64,000 nt of DNA from an uncultured archaeon (GTDB lineage: Archaea > Thermoplasmatota > Thermoplasmata > Thermoplasmatales > Thermoplasmataceae), in NCBI GenBank assembly GCA_000965745.1, contig CP009479.1:1498457-1562456 (forward strand). The letters are read 5' to 3'. A model generated the notes under the pieces. That model had not been told where the DNA came from. It did no database searches and was given only the letters and a program-made list of their open reading frames with translations. Both the position numbers and the translations under genes were made by a program. The first letter of the stretch is position 1. Each line of letters begins with the position of its first letter. Positions 14,524 through 24,015 of this stretch are shown piece after piece.

Positions 14524-15439
14524 CAGCAACATACCTGAGAATGGGAAACGTTCAAGAACTGCCGTCAACCTCAAGAAACAGTTTTTTTTCGTGAACGTCT
14601 CAACAGTGTTGTTGGGCAGGTTTTTCTCTGATCAGTCCAGGTTCTCAAGAACTTCAAGGGAACTTTCTGTCTCAAAAATACCCCTTACCCTGAAGGAGTT
14701 TCTTTCCACAGTTGCACTTTCATCCGTAATATTCGCCGTGGCCCTGACAGCCACCATGACGCTTCTATCCATGCTCTATCCCAATCTGGCATTCCTGTTG
14801 TATTCATTCACTTTTCTGATCACGGTAGCATTCATTGCCCTTCTCCTTGAACTGCCGAATATCGTTACACGGAACAGGATGAGGGACATAAATGCAAAAC
14901 TTCCCGTGGCCATCGCGTTTGTGGCCACTCTCGCATCGGCGGATGTATCAGTTGACGAAATAGTCAGGGAGCTTGGCCAGGCCCGGGAATTTGGGGAAAT
15001 CTCCAGGGAAGCCAGATCAATATCTGTTTCGAGCAGAATGTTTGGGAAGGATATAATCAGCGCACTCAGGGAATCATCAGCACTGTCTCCGTCCCCGAGA
15101 CTCGCAGATTTTTTCCAGGGGATCACAACCACTGTAACGACAGGCGGAGACCTCAAACTTTACTTCACTACAAAATCAAGAGAATATTACGGGGAACAGG
15201 AGAATCAAATCAAGAAGAACTCAGAATCAGTGGGCATCATGAGTGAAAGTTACATAACCGTGGGAGTTGCCTTTCCGCTGATACTCATGATAATCCTGGG
15301 CGTGGTCGGTGCCCTGTCGCCAGTTTCCCCGGCATCAGTAATTACATTTCTCTACCTTATCGGCTTTGTAATGATCCCCGCGCTGGCAGCATTTTTCACA
15401 TACATTCTCCGCTCGACTCTCAGGGAGGTGGAAACATAG
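14483..15439 (+). CDS. TadC/GspF-like pilus assembly membrane protein, first copy
   Basis: Polytopic platform protein of the T2SSF class that would anchor the ATPase. Two membrane segments lie in the N-terminal third (VALSSVIFAVALTATMTLL and a following FLLYSFTFLITVAFIALLL). A cytoplasmic helical domain with the family pattern AFVATLASADVSVDEIVREL follows, then two C-terminal segments (ITVGVAFPLILMIILGVVG, FVMIPALAAFFTYIL). Several starts are possible. The ATG at 14483 has a purine-rich site just upstream and overlaps the ATPase end; ATGs at 14471 and 14513 are alternatives. Confidence 0.82.
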   Translation: MSQESSGRVKMESNSNIPENGKRSRTAVNLKKQFFFVNVSTVLLGRFFSDQSRFSRTSRELSVSKIPLTLKEFLSTVALSSVIFAVALTATMTLLSMLYPNLAFLLYSFTFLITVAFIALLLELPNIVTRNRMRDINAKLPVAIAFVATLASADVSVDEIVRELGQAREFGEISREARSISVSSRMFGKDIISALRESSALSPSPRLADFFQGITTTVTTGGDLKLYFTTKSREYYGEQENQIKKNSESVGIMSESYITVGVAFPLILMIILGVVGALSPVSPASVITFLYLIGFVMIPALAAFFTYILRSTLREVET

Positions 15440-15459
15440 AAAGGAAGGCGGCTGCAGGA

Positions 15460-16266
15460 TTGCTTTCATTATTATTTTCTGCAGTTTTCATTGCCGGCAG
15501 TGCTGTTTTTACGACTTCTGCGTACAGCATCAGGGAAAATCCGATATTCATCTCATCAATCGCAATTGCTGTGCCGATGATAGCCTACGGGAGCTTCGAC
15601 TATATTGAAATCCAGCGGATATACAAAGCAGAACGGAAACTTCCTGATCTGCTGAGGGACCTCTCAAATTACACATCATTCGGAATTCCCCTTTCTGAAG
15701 CCTTCATGAGAATAGGGATGAATGACTACGGTATTCTCACCGGAGGTGTGAGGAGAGTTTCATCACTTGTCACCGCGGGGGTTGGCTTCGAAAAAGCAGT
15801 GAAGGAGCTTGGCTCGGGAGTAAAGTCATCAAAGATAGCAATGGTCTCAAAAATTCTCCAGAAGTCCAATGAATCTGGCAGCAACACTTCAGATGTCATA
15901 TGGATACTTTCCGAATTCTCCACCAGGGCAGAACTTCTGCGGGGATCACGGATAGGTGACATGAAGAACTACAATCTTGTCATGATAATATCCTTCGCAG
16001 TTTTCCTGTTTGTTATTCTGTTCCTTGATGTCAGGTTCCTGCAGGTTATGTTCGAACACAGCATTGCGACCGGCTCCTTTATAGCCGGAAATCTTTCAAG
16101 CTCCACCATCGAAAACGCATTCAGTGTAGGGGTCATTGTTCAGGCTGTTGCAATCGGCATGATATCGGGGGTACTTAGGGATGTGAGAATCACTTCAGGC
16201 CTTCTTCTGTCAGGCATTCTGGTTGCCGTGACAACATTCATCTTCTCTGTTGCGGGGGTGTTCTGA
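15460..16266 (+). CDS. TadC/GspF-like pilus assembly membrane protein, second copy
   Basis: 268-aa partner of the preceding gene with the same architecture: N-terminal membrane pair (LLFSAVFIAGSAVF, FISSIAIAVPMIAYG), a cytoplasmic helical domain (DLLRDLSNYTSFGIPLSEAF), and further segments near 175-195 and 220-265. Archaeal pilus systems often use two such half-length platform proteins. The start is unclear. The only usual codon is TTG at 15460, but the frame is open further upstream and an ATA at 15436 would directly follow the previous stop region. Its stop overlaps the next ATG. Confidence 0.8.
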   Translation: MLSLLFSAVFIAGSAVFTTSAYSIRENPIFISSIAIAVPMIAYGSFDYIEIQRIYKAERKLPDLLRDLSNYTSFGIPLSEAFMRIGMNDYGILTGGVRRVSSLVTAGVGFEKAVKELGSGVKSSKIAMVSKILQKSNESGSNTSDVIWILSEFSTRAELLRGSRIGDMKNYNLVMIISFAVFLFVILFLDVRFLQVMFEHSIATGSFIAGNLSSSTIENAFSVGVIVQAVAIGMISGVLRDVRITSGLLLSGILVAVTTFIFSVAGVF

Positions 16267-17801
16267 TGGTGAAACGCCGTGGTTCCGGCAACAGCCTGGA
16301 TGAGGTTCTTTTTTCAAGGGACCTCACAATTCCGGAACAGAGGGAGAACGATCTTTTCACCTATGAGATTGACCCGGGAAGGGTATACTCGAGAGTGCAC
16401 ATATCAGAGGACAGCTCAATCATGTACGACCTGGTTGAGCCTTATATGAACGAGATTCTCCACAAGATATATATCAGCCTTAGGGAGAAGATAGTGAGGC
16501 TCATATCCGACCGGTCAGGGAACGGGAAAAAGGTTGCGGACACCGCGGAACAGATTAACGAAGCTGTAGTTTCTTCATCTCTGGAGCAGAAAGGAAAGAA
16601 ACTGGTATACTACTACCTGAACAGGGATTTTCTCGGATTGGACATAATCGACGGCCTTCTGAAGGACCCCAATATTGAGGATATTACTTGCGATGGATCC
16701 CACGTGCCGGTTTTTGTTTACCACACGTCCTACGGTTTCATCCCCACCAACGTCAAATTCAGAAACGATGAAGAGCTGAACTCTTTCATAAGGAAGACAG
16801 TTCAGAGAACAGGAAAAAATATTTCCATATCATCCCCACTGGCAGATTCGATTCTGCCGGATGGATCAAGGATCCAGGCATCACTGGGCAGGTATGTGAC
16901 CACAAACGGCCCCAGCTTCACCATCCGGAAATTCAAGGAGGTGCCGCTAAGCCCGATTGACCTGATCGTCAACGGCACAGCATCACCCGATATATTCGCC
17001 TACCTGTGGATACTCACGGAGTATGGCGCCAACATAATGATTACAGGTGGAACGGCCACAGGCAAAACCACATTCCTTAATTCAATCCTTCTATTTGCTC
17101 CCCCTGAAAAGAAGATCGTGAGCATAGAGGATACCCGGGAGATCAACCTGTATCATGAAAACTGGCTTTCTACAGTGACCAGGCCTGGGTTCGGGCAGTC
17201 ATCAGAAGGCAGGAATTCTGGAGAAATTGACATGTTCGACCTTCTCGTCTCATCCATGAGGCACAGGCCCGATTATGTTGTCATAGGTGAAGTAAGAGGC
17301 AGGGAGACGTTCACCGTGTTCCAGGCAATGTCTGTGGGCAGGTATTCCTACTGCACCTTCCATGCAGATGGAGTGGATACGCTTATTCACAGGCTTGAAT
17401 CCAAACCCATCAATATCCCGAGAAACCTGATCTCATCACTCGATACTGTTGTAGTCCTTTCCATGGCAGAGAGGGATGGCAGGCAGCAGCGGATAACATC
17501 TACTATATCAGAAATTACAGGCCTTGACCAGGGCAGTGGAGAGATAATTACAAACCGGCTTTACGACTGGGAACCTTCTTCAAACGTTTATGAATCATCG
17601 CTTTTCAGCTACGTTCTGGAAAGAATAGCGGAACGGACAGGGCAGTCCCTCTCTGACCTTGAAAATGAGCACAGGCTGAGAACCATGCTGTTGAGGTCCA
17701 TGATAGAAAACGGAATAACCAGGTTCGATGATGTTGCGTCAATTGTCAGAAAATATCACAGGGACAGGGATTCAGTTCTGGACAACTATTCTATTCATTA
17801 G
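16266..17801 (+). CDS. Type II/IV secretion system ATPase (GspE/TadA-like), second copy
   Basis: 511-aa paralogue of the ATPase at 12967, similar along most of its length. Shared core features are PNIEDITCDGSHVPVFVYH, Walker A TGGTATGKTTF near residue 259, the Asp box VSIEDTREIN, Walker B VVIGEVRGRE near 336, and a histidine box SVGRYSYCTFHAD. The two ATPases flanking two platform proteins suggest either an extension/retraction pair or a hetero-oligomer. The ATG overlaps the previous stop, so the four genes form one operon. Its end overlaps the convergent antiporter gene by 11 bases. Confidence 0.9.
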   Translation: MVKRRGSGNSLDEVLFSRDLTIPEQRENDLFTYEIDPGRVYSRVHISEDSSIMYDLVEPYMNEILHKIYISLREKIVRLISDRSGNGKKVADTAEQINEAVVSSSLEQKGKKLVYYYLNRDFLGLDIIDGLLKDPNIEDITCDGSHVPVFVYHTSYGFIPTNVKFRNDEELNSFIRKTVQRTGKNISISSPLADSILPDGSRIQASLGRYVTTNGPSFTIRKFKEVPLSPIDLIVNGTASPDIFAYLWILTEYGANIMITGGTATGKTTFLNSILLFAPPEKKIVSIEDTREINLYHENWLSTVTRPGFGQSSEGRNSGEIDMFDLLVSSMRHRPDYVVIGEVRGRETFTVFQAMSVGRYSYCTFHADGVDTLIHRLESKPINIPRNLISSLDTVVVLSMAERDGRQQRITSTISEITGLDQGSGEIITNRLYDWEPSSNVYESSLFSYVLERIAERTGQSLSDLENEHRLRTMLLRSMIENGITRFDDVASIVRKYHRDRDSVLDNYSIH

Positions 17802-19110
17802 AACGGGGAGTTTTTTCATCCGGTGATCCCTCGCTTGCTCCAAAGAGCCTGTCGGACAGTATTGGAAGGTATATTGTCTGCAGCACAATTGAGAACAGCA
17901 CAACGAATGATGTGGAAACCGAAATCAGGGGCCCCCATGTTATAAGTACCTGATTGTTGGTATTGAGCCCCACGGCATAAGGCAGCGTGGAAAGAACAAC
18001 GGTGACCACTCCCCTCGGGCCAGTGAGCGAGAAGAATGCCCTGATTCTATTGTTAATTGGCGGTCCCCTCCCCTTCCTTCCTGAAATTCCGAGTGCTGCA
18101 AATACTGATGCCGGGCGGGCAATGAAGATCACGACCAGGGAAAGGGCAAAGCCTATCAGGGCATACTCGAACAGGTCACCTCTGGTAATCTGGCTTCCGA
18201 GGAGCAGAAATATCACAGTCTGGAGGAGGAATGCAAGACTCTGCTGGAAATTTGACTCCCTGTTCCAGAAAATGCTCTTGTCGGAGAAGTTCCCCACTAT
18301 CGCACCCGTGGCTATAACTGCAGGGAAGGGGGTTATTCCAGCGGCTTCCAGAAAGGTGAATTCGAGGATCACGATGCCGAGAAGAAGGCCAACGACGAAA
18401 TTCTCGAAATTGAGAAGCTTGTTTACATAGATCACTGTGAAGCCGATGGCGATCCCCACAACCGAGGGAACTGTAATCTGAAGCAGGAAGAACGATGCAA
18501 TGCCTCCCGCGAATCCAACATAGTGGGCAAAGACACTGAACAGGGCAACATAGTTTGAGCTTGGCGCAACAAGGACTATTGCTATCGTTACGAGAATGAT
18601 GCCCAGCGGGTCGTTGAAAAGGCTCTCCCCTACCAGGGTTCCGGAGATGTCCTCCTTGATTCTCATCCTCCTGAACAGGGGTATCAGCGTTACCGGATCG
18701 GTAGGTGAAACGATGGCCCCGAACAGGAACCCAACGGAGAAGGGAGCGCCTGTTATGAGCGAGAAGAAGAGTCCTGCAACTAGGGCGGTTATGATGATAC
18801 CGACTGTATCAAGGGAAATAATCCTCCAGAAATGCCTCCTGAGAACCCTGAAACTTATGTTGTGGCTCTCGTAATAGAGTATGAATACGAGGGCCAGGAG
18901 TCCGAATCCCACTCCCCCGAAATTGTTCATGAAGTTGACGGCAAATCCAGTCTGAACGATTCCAAGAACGGGCCCGAAAAGTATGCCGAGTACAATAAGG
19001 ATCGGGATCTCAGCTACAGATACCTTACGGGCAATAGGTATAGCAAAGGCTGCCAGAATTAGAATTAGACTTATCTGGTAGTATTCCGTTGTTATATCTA
19101 TTACCGCCAT
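17791..19110 (-). CDS. Na+/H+ antiporter, CPA1/NhaP family
   Basis: 439-aa inner-membrane exchanger with about 12 hydrophobic segments. The core shows GAIVSPTDPVTLIPLFR and VGESLFNDPLGIILV, where the paired acidic N-D of the ion site is visible. TGPRGVVTVVLSTLPYA near residue 365 is the second CPA1 signature. It would help an acidophile keep cytoplasmic pH and sodium in balance. It follows nadE by 15 bases on the same strand and is probably co-transcribed. The last 30 residues are a charged cytoplasmic tail. Confidence 0.9.
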   Translation of the reverse strand: MAVIDITTEYYQISLILILAAFAIPIARKVSVAEIPILIVLGILFGPVLGIVQTGFAVNFMNNFGGVGFGLLALVFILYYESHNISFRVLRRHFWRIISLDTVGIIITALVAGLFFSLITGAPFSVGFLFGAIVSPTDPVTLIPLFRRMRIKEDISGTLVGESLFNDPLGIILVTIAIVLVAPSSNYVALFSVFAHYVGFAGGIASFFLLQITVPSVVGIAIGFTVIYVNKLLNFENFVVGLLLGIVILEFTFLEAAGITPFPAVIATGAIVGNFSDKSIFWNRESNFQQSLAFLLQTVIFLLLGSQITRGDLFEYALIGFALSLVVIFIARPASVFAALGISGRKGRGPPINNRIRAFFSLTGPRGVVTVVLSTLPYAVGLNTNNQVLITWGPLISVSTSFVVLFSIVLQTIYLPILSDRLFGASEGSPDEKTPRSNE

Positions 19111-19125
19111 GAATGCTGATCATCC

Positions 19126-19857
19126 TCAATTATCCTTTGTCAGTGGCATTCTCCTCTTGTGCCGGGAGTTGAGATACATCAGGTGCACCTTCCTGTGCCT
19201 GCCTGATATCTCACCCGTTTTCCTTTCAAAGAGGTCCTTGAGTATTTCATCAAGGTCATCGTATGACATTCCCAGTTCGGTTTCGTCAAACTGGTTTGCC
19301 CACAAACCCGCCGAAGGCCTCTTGTTTATTATTGATATTGGTACATCGAGCTCCCTGGCCAGCTCCCTGACCTCATGTTTGTAGAGGCCAATTATCGGCT
19401 CGATATCACAGCCTCCGTCGCCGTATTTGGTAAAATATCCTACAAGGTTCTCGCTCTTGTTGGTCGTCCCTACCACAAGGCCATTATACAGGTTTGAATG
19501 GTAGTATAGAGTGACCATTCTAACTCTCGACTTCATGTTTCCTATGATCTTGGGATCTGAAGCAGAGAGCGTTTTCCTGAATGCATCAACCATTGGTTGT
19601 ATGTTGACCGTCTTTACATCCACGCCTGATGCTTCAGCGAGCTCATTTACATCCCTGTAGTCACTTTCCGGGGTGCCCTCATCGGGCATGAATACAGCGA
19701 CTATGGAATCTTTTCCAAGAACCTTCTTCAGGAGCATCAAAACAGTCGCGCTGTCTATTCCGCCACTGACTCCAACGACTGCTTTTTTCTTCCCCAGGTT
19801 TTCAGACAGGAACCCGGTGATCTCCTCAAGATTCTTTGATTTGTGCTGCATTGACAC
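19126..19857 (-). CDS. nadE: NAD synthetase, NH3-dependent
   Basis: 243 aa, the final enzyme of NAD synthesis, amidating nicotinic acid adenine dinucleotide with ammonia and ATP. The PP-loop is VGVSGGIDSATVL near residue 23-35. The substrate region SRVRMVTLYYHSN and GTTNKSENLVGYFTKYGDGGCDIEP are classic for the family, followed by KRPSAGLW. No glutaminase domain is attached, as in other archaeal enzymes, so free ammonia is the donor. First gene before the antiporter. NAD supply may matter for the glucose dehydrogenase and FolD genes upstream, though they are a separate unit. Confidence 0.95.
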   Translation of the reverse strand: MSMQHKSKNLEEITGFLSENLGKKKAVVGVSGGIDSATVLMLLKKVLGKDSIVAVFMPDEGTPESDYRDVNELAEASGVDVKTVNIQPMVDAFRKTLSASDPKIIGNMKSRVRMVTLYYHSNLYNGLVVGTTNKSENLVGYFTKYGDGGCDIEPIIGLYKHEVRELARELDVPISIINKRPSAGLWANQFDETELGMSYDDLDEILKDLFERKTGEISGRHRKVHLMYLNSRHKRRMPLTKDN

Positions 19858-19970
19858 ATTTCATTATATTTACTGGTCAAATAAATATTACTGAGTCAAT
19901 TTATTTACAGACCTTTGAATATTCCTCTATTACTTATAAATATAATCGAAAATATTTTAACGCCGGTGCC

Positions 19971-20855
19971 TCAGTCAACGAAATTTTTCATCTGAGCCCT
20001 AGCCGCCTTTAGCAGGTTCTCGAACATGCACGCTGTAGTAACTGGTCCGACACCTCCCGGAACGGGCGTTATGGCTTTTACCTTGTCCTTGATGCTTTCA
20101 AAGTCCGCATCGCCGGTCAGCTTCCCGTTGGCGTAGTTTATTCCAGCATCAATTACTATGGAATTTCCAGTCACGTGATCAGGCGTAAGAAACCCGGCTT
20201 TACCCACCCCAACAACAATAAAGTCACTCTCCCTCGTTATCTTAGGGATATCATGCGTCCTGCTGTGGCACACGCTCACGGTAAAATCCCTGTTGAGCAG
20301 CATAAGGGCCAATGGCCTGCCAATAACAGGAGACCTGTTGATTATTGTGACCGTTGAACCCCTTTCAGGCTCCTGCAGTTCTATGAGCGTCCTGATGGCC
20401 TGTGCAGTGGCAGGCAGCATGTACTCTCTGTTGAGTGCAATCTTTCCCTGGTTTATCTCGGTTATGCAGTCTATGTCCTTCTGCGGGTCAATACGCTGTG
20501 CAATTCCAGTGTGATCAAGATGGGGGGGCAGTGGAGCTTCTATTACAATACCGTTTGTACTGCTATCCGCTGAAAATCCTGAGATTACCTTCCCCAACTC
20601 CTCTTCTGTAGTCTTTTCGCCAAGTTCCGTAAGCTCGACATTCACACCAAGCTTCTTCCCGTATCTCATCTTGGACCTGATGTATGATGCAGAAGAATCG
20701 TCTCCTCCCACAGAGATCAGTCTCATCGACGGAACTATGCCGGTTTCCGATCTTAGCGAGGCGATATCCCTTATCAGCTTCTCCTTCTTTTCAGAGGCAA
20801 CAGCCTTACCGTCTATAAGCATCCTATTACCAGATCTGATAGCGTTCAGCTCCAT
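19971..20855 (-). CDS. folD: Methylene-THF dehydrogenase/methenyl-THF cyclohydrolase
   Basis: Bifunctional one-carbon enzyme. SYIRSKMRYGKKLG holds the catalytic lysine of the Y-x3-K type. VIEAPLPPHLD, PQKDIDCITEINQGK and TVTIINRSPVIGRPLALMLL (Rossmann loop) follow, and the C-terminus has TPVPGGVGPVTTACMFENLL. The family usually begins with a sequence like MLIDGKAVASE, so the second Met (20822) is a plausible start; the first Met overlaps the glucose dehydrogenase stop by 10 bases. Serves purine and amino-acid synthesis with tetrahydrofolate or a related pterin carrier. Confidence 0.95.
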   Translation of the reverse strand: MELNAIRSGNRMLIDGKAVASEKKEKLIRDIASLRSETGIVPSMRLISVGGDDSSASYIRSKMRYGKKLGVNVELTELGEKTTEEELGKVISGFSADSSTNGIVIEAPLPPHLDHTGIAQRIDPQKDIDCITEINQGKIALNREYMLPATAQAIRTLIELQEPERGSTVTIINRSPVIGRPLALMLLNRDFTVSVCHSRTHDIPKITRESDFIVVGVGKAGFLTPDHVTGNSIVIDAGINYANGKLTGDADFESIKDKVKAITPVPGGVGPVTTACMFENLLKAARAQMKNFVD

Positions 20856-21940
20856 TTAATGACTGACTTTATCTCTCCATGCGGTTTGCTGGTGAACACA
20901 CCTGTATCAGCGGGATCGAATTTTGCTGTTATCATGTTGCTGAGAGCATCCCCGTGTATGTACTTCCATTTCCTCAGATATCTGATTGCGGTTTCATAGT
21001 GGGTCTTGGCAGCATCAACCACTCCCGCGACGGTTATATTCCTCTCAACAAGGTAATCTATGAAGCTTCCGTCAACCTGTGCTTCCGGGGCTTTTCCGTT
21101 TGTTCCAAAGAGGATGGCGACGGCGTTGTAGTTCAAGTACTTCATGAACCTGAATACAGTCCCCGGGTCCCCACTGGTGTCGATAAGCAGGTCAATCCCA
21201 CCTTTGACAACCTCTCCCTCATTTTTTGAATAATCAACAAAATTCACTCCAAAGCTGTTCAGCATCTCGACGTTTGAATCTTCAATCGGATGTCTGTTCA
21301 CGGCCATAGTGTCAAAACCATACTCTCTCGACATGAAGGCATAAAGGTAACCCTGCGTGCCGGTCCCCACAACTACGGAACGTTTCCCATCAAGAGTGGA
21401 GTCCTTGCCAGCGTAAACTGCTCGCCTGCTTACCACATCGAAAACTTCGAACCCCTTTACGACGTTCTTCAATGGCTCAGTCAGAACAGCAATGTCTGAT
21501 ATGTTGCTGTCAGATACCTTGACAAGATTCTCAATTCTGTCATAAAAATGTTCTCTCATGAATCCATGGAGCCCTGTAATTCCCGCTTCATGCTTGTCGC
21601 CGTCGGAGCAGTTGTCAGGCCTGCCTATGGAACAGTTGACACATCCTCCGGGCCTTCTCACAAGAGGGACAACATAATCGCCCTTCTTTATTCCGAGATT
21701 GTTATCTGCGATTTCCAGAACCCGGCATAATGATTCATGGCCCAGAACAAGTCGATCCTCTCCTTCAGGATTGTAAGCGAATGGCAGTGATCCTCTGACA
21801 ATGCCCCTGTCTGTGCCACATATACCAGTGTAAACAGGTTTAAGCTTCACTTCAAAATTTTCCGGCTCTTCTAGGTCTATGCTCTCATAAGTTACTCCGC
21901 CCCTGGGAGCTCTAGTGGTAAGGGCCATTACAGAACTCAT
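20846..21940 (-). CDS. gdh: Glucose 1-dehydrogenase, zinc MDR type
   Basis: 364-aa zinc-dependent medium-chain dehydrogenase that oxidises glucose to gluconolactone, the first step of the non-phosphorylative Entner-Doudoroff route of Thermoplasmata. The catalytic zinc cysteine is in YTGICGTDRGIV (near 40), LGHES follows near 70, and GGCVNCSIGRPDNC is the structural zinc loop. The nucleotide-binding loop is VVGTGTQGYL near 190. The sequence closely matches the archaeal GDH layout rather than threonine dehydrogenase. A TATA box 26 bases upstream makes the message leaderless. It is followed by folD with a 10-base overlap. Confidence 0.92.
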   Translation of the reverse strand: MSSVMALTTRAPRGGVTYESIDLEEPENFEVKLKPVYTGICGTDRGIVRGSLPFAYNPEGEDRLVLGHESLCRVLEIADNNLGIKKGDYVVPLVRRPGGCVNCSIGRPDNCSDGDKHEAGITGLHGFMREHFYDRIENLVKVSDSNISDIAVLTEPLKNVVKGFEVFDVVSRRAVYAGKDSTLDGKRSVVVGTGTQGYLYAFMSREYGFDTMAVNRHPIEDSNVEMLNSFGVNFVDYSKNEGEVVKGGIDLLIDTSGDPGTVFRFMKYLNYNAVAILFGTNGKAPEAQVDGSFIDYLVERNITVAGVVDAAKTHYETAIRYLRKWKYIHGDALSNMITAKFDPADTGVFTSKPHGEIKSVIKWS

Positions 21941-21960
21941 GATCCTGCGATCTGATATGA

Positions 21961-21970
21961 TTATATAAAG
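21961..21970 (-). promoter_or_regulatory. TATA box of the glucose dehydrogenase gene
   Basis: CTTTATATAA on the minus strand, centred about 26 bases before the ATG at 21940. Transcription would start at the A of the start codon. Confidence 0.65.
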
Positions 21971-21985
21971 TATGTTCAGATAATA

Positions 21986-22573
21986 CTAAAGCAGATGCCC
22001 CATTTTTTTCTTCTTGGTTTCAAGGTAAAACTCGTCAAATTCAGTGGGTGAACTTTTCATGGGAATTATACCTTTTATTTTTATCCCCCGTTCCTCAAGA
22101 TATTTTATCTTTGCAGGGTTATTGGTTATAAGCCTGACAGATTTGATCTTGAAATAATTCAGAACGTTTATGACATAATCATATTCCCTGTTGTCCGCAG
22201 GGAGGCCAAGCCTGAGATTGGCATCAACAGTATCATACCCCTCATCCTGGAGGCTGTAGGCTTTAATCTTGTTGAGAAGCCCTATCCCCCTTCCTTCCTG
22301 CCTGAGATAGATAAGCACTCCATAATCCTGTTTGCCCAGAAAAACGAGGGACTTAATGAGCTGATCCCGGCAGTCGCATCTCCTTGACCCGAATACATCC
22401 CCGGTGACACATTCCGAATGTATCCTCAGGGGCACTTCTTCCTTGCCTTCGACATCTCCCCTGACAAGCACTGCGTGTTCGGACTGGTCATCGGTCTCGA
22501 AGGTGTAAATCCTGAATTCTCCAGCCATCGTAGGAAGCTTTGCACTGGAATAATACTCGAACATCTTTCCCAT
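21986..22573 (-). CDS. ribA: GTP cyclohydrolase II
   Basis: 195 aa, opens GTP to form the first riboflavin intermediate. [21 protein letters not shown] carries the three zinc cysteines. [18 protein letters not shown] carries the substrate-binding arginine/glutamate region, and the C-terminal [14 protein letters not shown] is typical. It is the stand-alone RibA domain without RibB. Bacterial-type RibA is used by Thermoplasmata instead of the archaeal ArfA. The riboflavin kinase-regulator at 53636 might control it; I did not identify an operator. Confidence 0.93.
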   Translation of the reverse strand: MGKMFEYYSSAKLPTMAGEFRIYTFETDDQSEHAVLVRGDVEGKEEVPLRIHSECVTGDVFGSRRCDCRDQLIKSLVFLGKQDYGVLIYLRQEGRGIGLLNKIKAYSLQDEGYDTVDANLRLGLPADNREYDYVINVLNYFKIKSVRLITNNPAKIKYLEERGIKIKGIIPMKSSPTEFDEFYLETKKKKMGHLL

Positions 22574-22668
22574 CAGTTAGTGGTTTGTGGTATAAAATGT
22601 ATTGTCATAAGTTCTTTGACACAGCACGCTAGACCGAATCTCCAGAGTGTGTGACCCATTGAAGCAGG

Positions 22669-23922
22669 TCACCCCACATGTGACATCACATCAGTCTGCA
22701 TGGGCTTATCCAAGTTTTCTTCAATCTTGCTGCATACGATGTACCTGCCATCAACCCTGAAAATGTAGAGATCCACTTCACCTGTGAGGTCAGTTTCCAT
22801 ATCCCTCCGGATCGTATAGTATTCTTCCGGATCAACAGAAAACCTGATGATGGCGTTTCTGCAATTCCTTTCTTTCAGGGTTCCGGTAAGCTCGGATTCA
22901 TTGACAGTATCCAGCACTTCGAAGGCTTCTCCCGGGAACATCCATTCCAGTTCATTGTCTGAAGTAAGGACAAATCTTCTTCTGTCTTTAACCAGAAGGG
23001 AAAATTCGCCGAGTTGTTTCACACCGTTAAGAAGCCTTGCATACTGCAGGGAAATATCCGGGACGTAAAGGTACCTGCCCACTCTCCCGGCTTTCATGAA
23101 GTCGGAGGGGGAAGGTTTGCCCCGGATTCTCACATTCCAAGGCAGGATAACTGCCGACGATTCTGAATGACCCAGGTCGCCCTGGTAAAGGGTGAGCCTG
23201 TTCAGGGAGCCTCCTATGGAAATGTATTCTTTCTCCCCTTCTAGTGTCAGGTTGTCCCATGAAATCTGTGGAGGAAGATCAAAAACAAATTTCTCAGTTT
23301 TTCCCGAAAGCAGTTTCCTGAGAACAAGTGGTGAAGGTATAAGTGAAGGGAGTGACCTTTCCGACTCTGTTTTCGGCCTGAGAGGATCGGAAAAGATTAC
23401 AGTTTCCTCATCAACTTTCAAGTTTTCAATTACATTGGCATAGTCTGCATTTATCACCCGATCAGGTGAATGTCCATATACAGATCCGTTAAGTTTCGTC
23501 ATTGTCGCCCGCAAGGCTGAAACCTCGATTGAGGTGACTGAGCAAGTCTTAGAAAAGAATACCGACTGCATGCCTGCGCCGCATCCAACATCCACCATAT
23601 TGGAGGATTGAAGCCTACCTGCCCTGTACAAGCCAACGATCTCGGGGGTGGAGTAGCTTGCAGAGTATGAATCGAGCCAGAGCCTGTTCCATTTAGTGAA
23701 CTTGCCCGAAACGCTTAGCCTGGATCTGGCAACTTCAATCGCACCTTCGAACATTATTGGCCCTTTGCCCAAGTTATTCCTGATTTTCTGTTCATCATGG
23801 CCTGACCGTAATGACTCTACGATATTATCGATGTACTCATTGGCAGAATCTAATTTTTCCCGGTCCCGGTATAGCTCATCCAGTTCTCTGGAGAACCTTC
23901 TTTCATTCTTCAACGGGAGCAC
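22669..23922 (-). CDS. Class I SAM methyltransferase with THUMP-like C-terminus
   Basis: 417 aa. SAM motif I is MVDVGCGAGMQSVFFSK near residue 110, followed by the motif II acidic TSIEVS and a D-P-x-R-P loop (IFSDPLRPKTESE) near 180. The C-terminal third, with VRIRGKPSPSDF, YLYVPDISLQYARLL and an RYIVCSK end, fits the THUMP-like domain found with predicted RNA methyltransferases. It is probably an RNA-modifying enzyme; the target is unknown. The N-terminal 90 residues are helical. It is a single gene with independent neighbours. Confidence 0.75.
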   Translation of the reverse strand: MLPLKNERRFSRELDELYRDREKLDSANEYIDNIVESLRSGHDEQKIRNNLGKGPIMFEGAIEVARSRLSVSGKFTKWNRLWLDSYSASYSTPEIVGLYRAGRLQSSNMVDVGCGAGMQSVFFSKTCSVTSIEVSALRATMTKLNGSVYGHSPDRVINADYANVIENLKVDEETVIFSDPLRPKTESERSLPSLIPSPLVLRKLLSGKTEKFVFDLPPQISWDNLTLEGEKEYISIGGSLNRLTLYQGDLGHSESSAVILPWNVRIRGKPSPSDFMKAGRVGRYLYVPDISLQYARLLNGVKQLGEFSLLVKDRRRFVLTSDNELEWMFPGEAFEVLDTVNESELTGTLKERNCRNAIIRFSVDPEEYYTIRRDMETDLTGEVDLYIFRVDGRYIVCSKIEENLDKPMQTDVMSHVG

Positions 23923-24015
23923 ATTACAGTATGCTTTTAAATTATAGCTTGTAGTGTTCAGTGAAAATTATGCCATCGACCAAAAATTAATTAATCCGCA
24001 GAATGTTTTGGCAGA

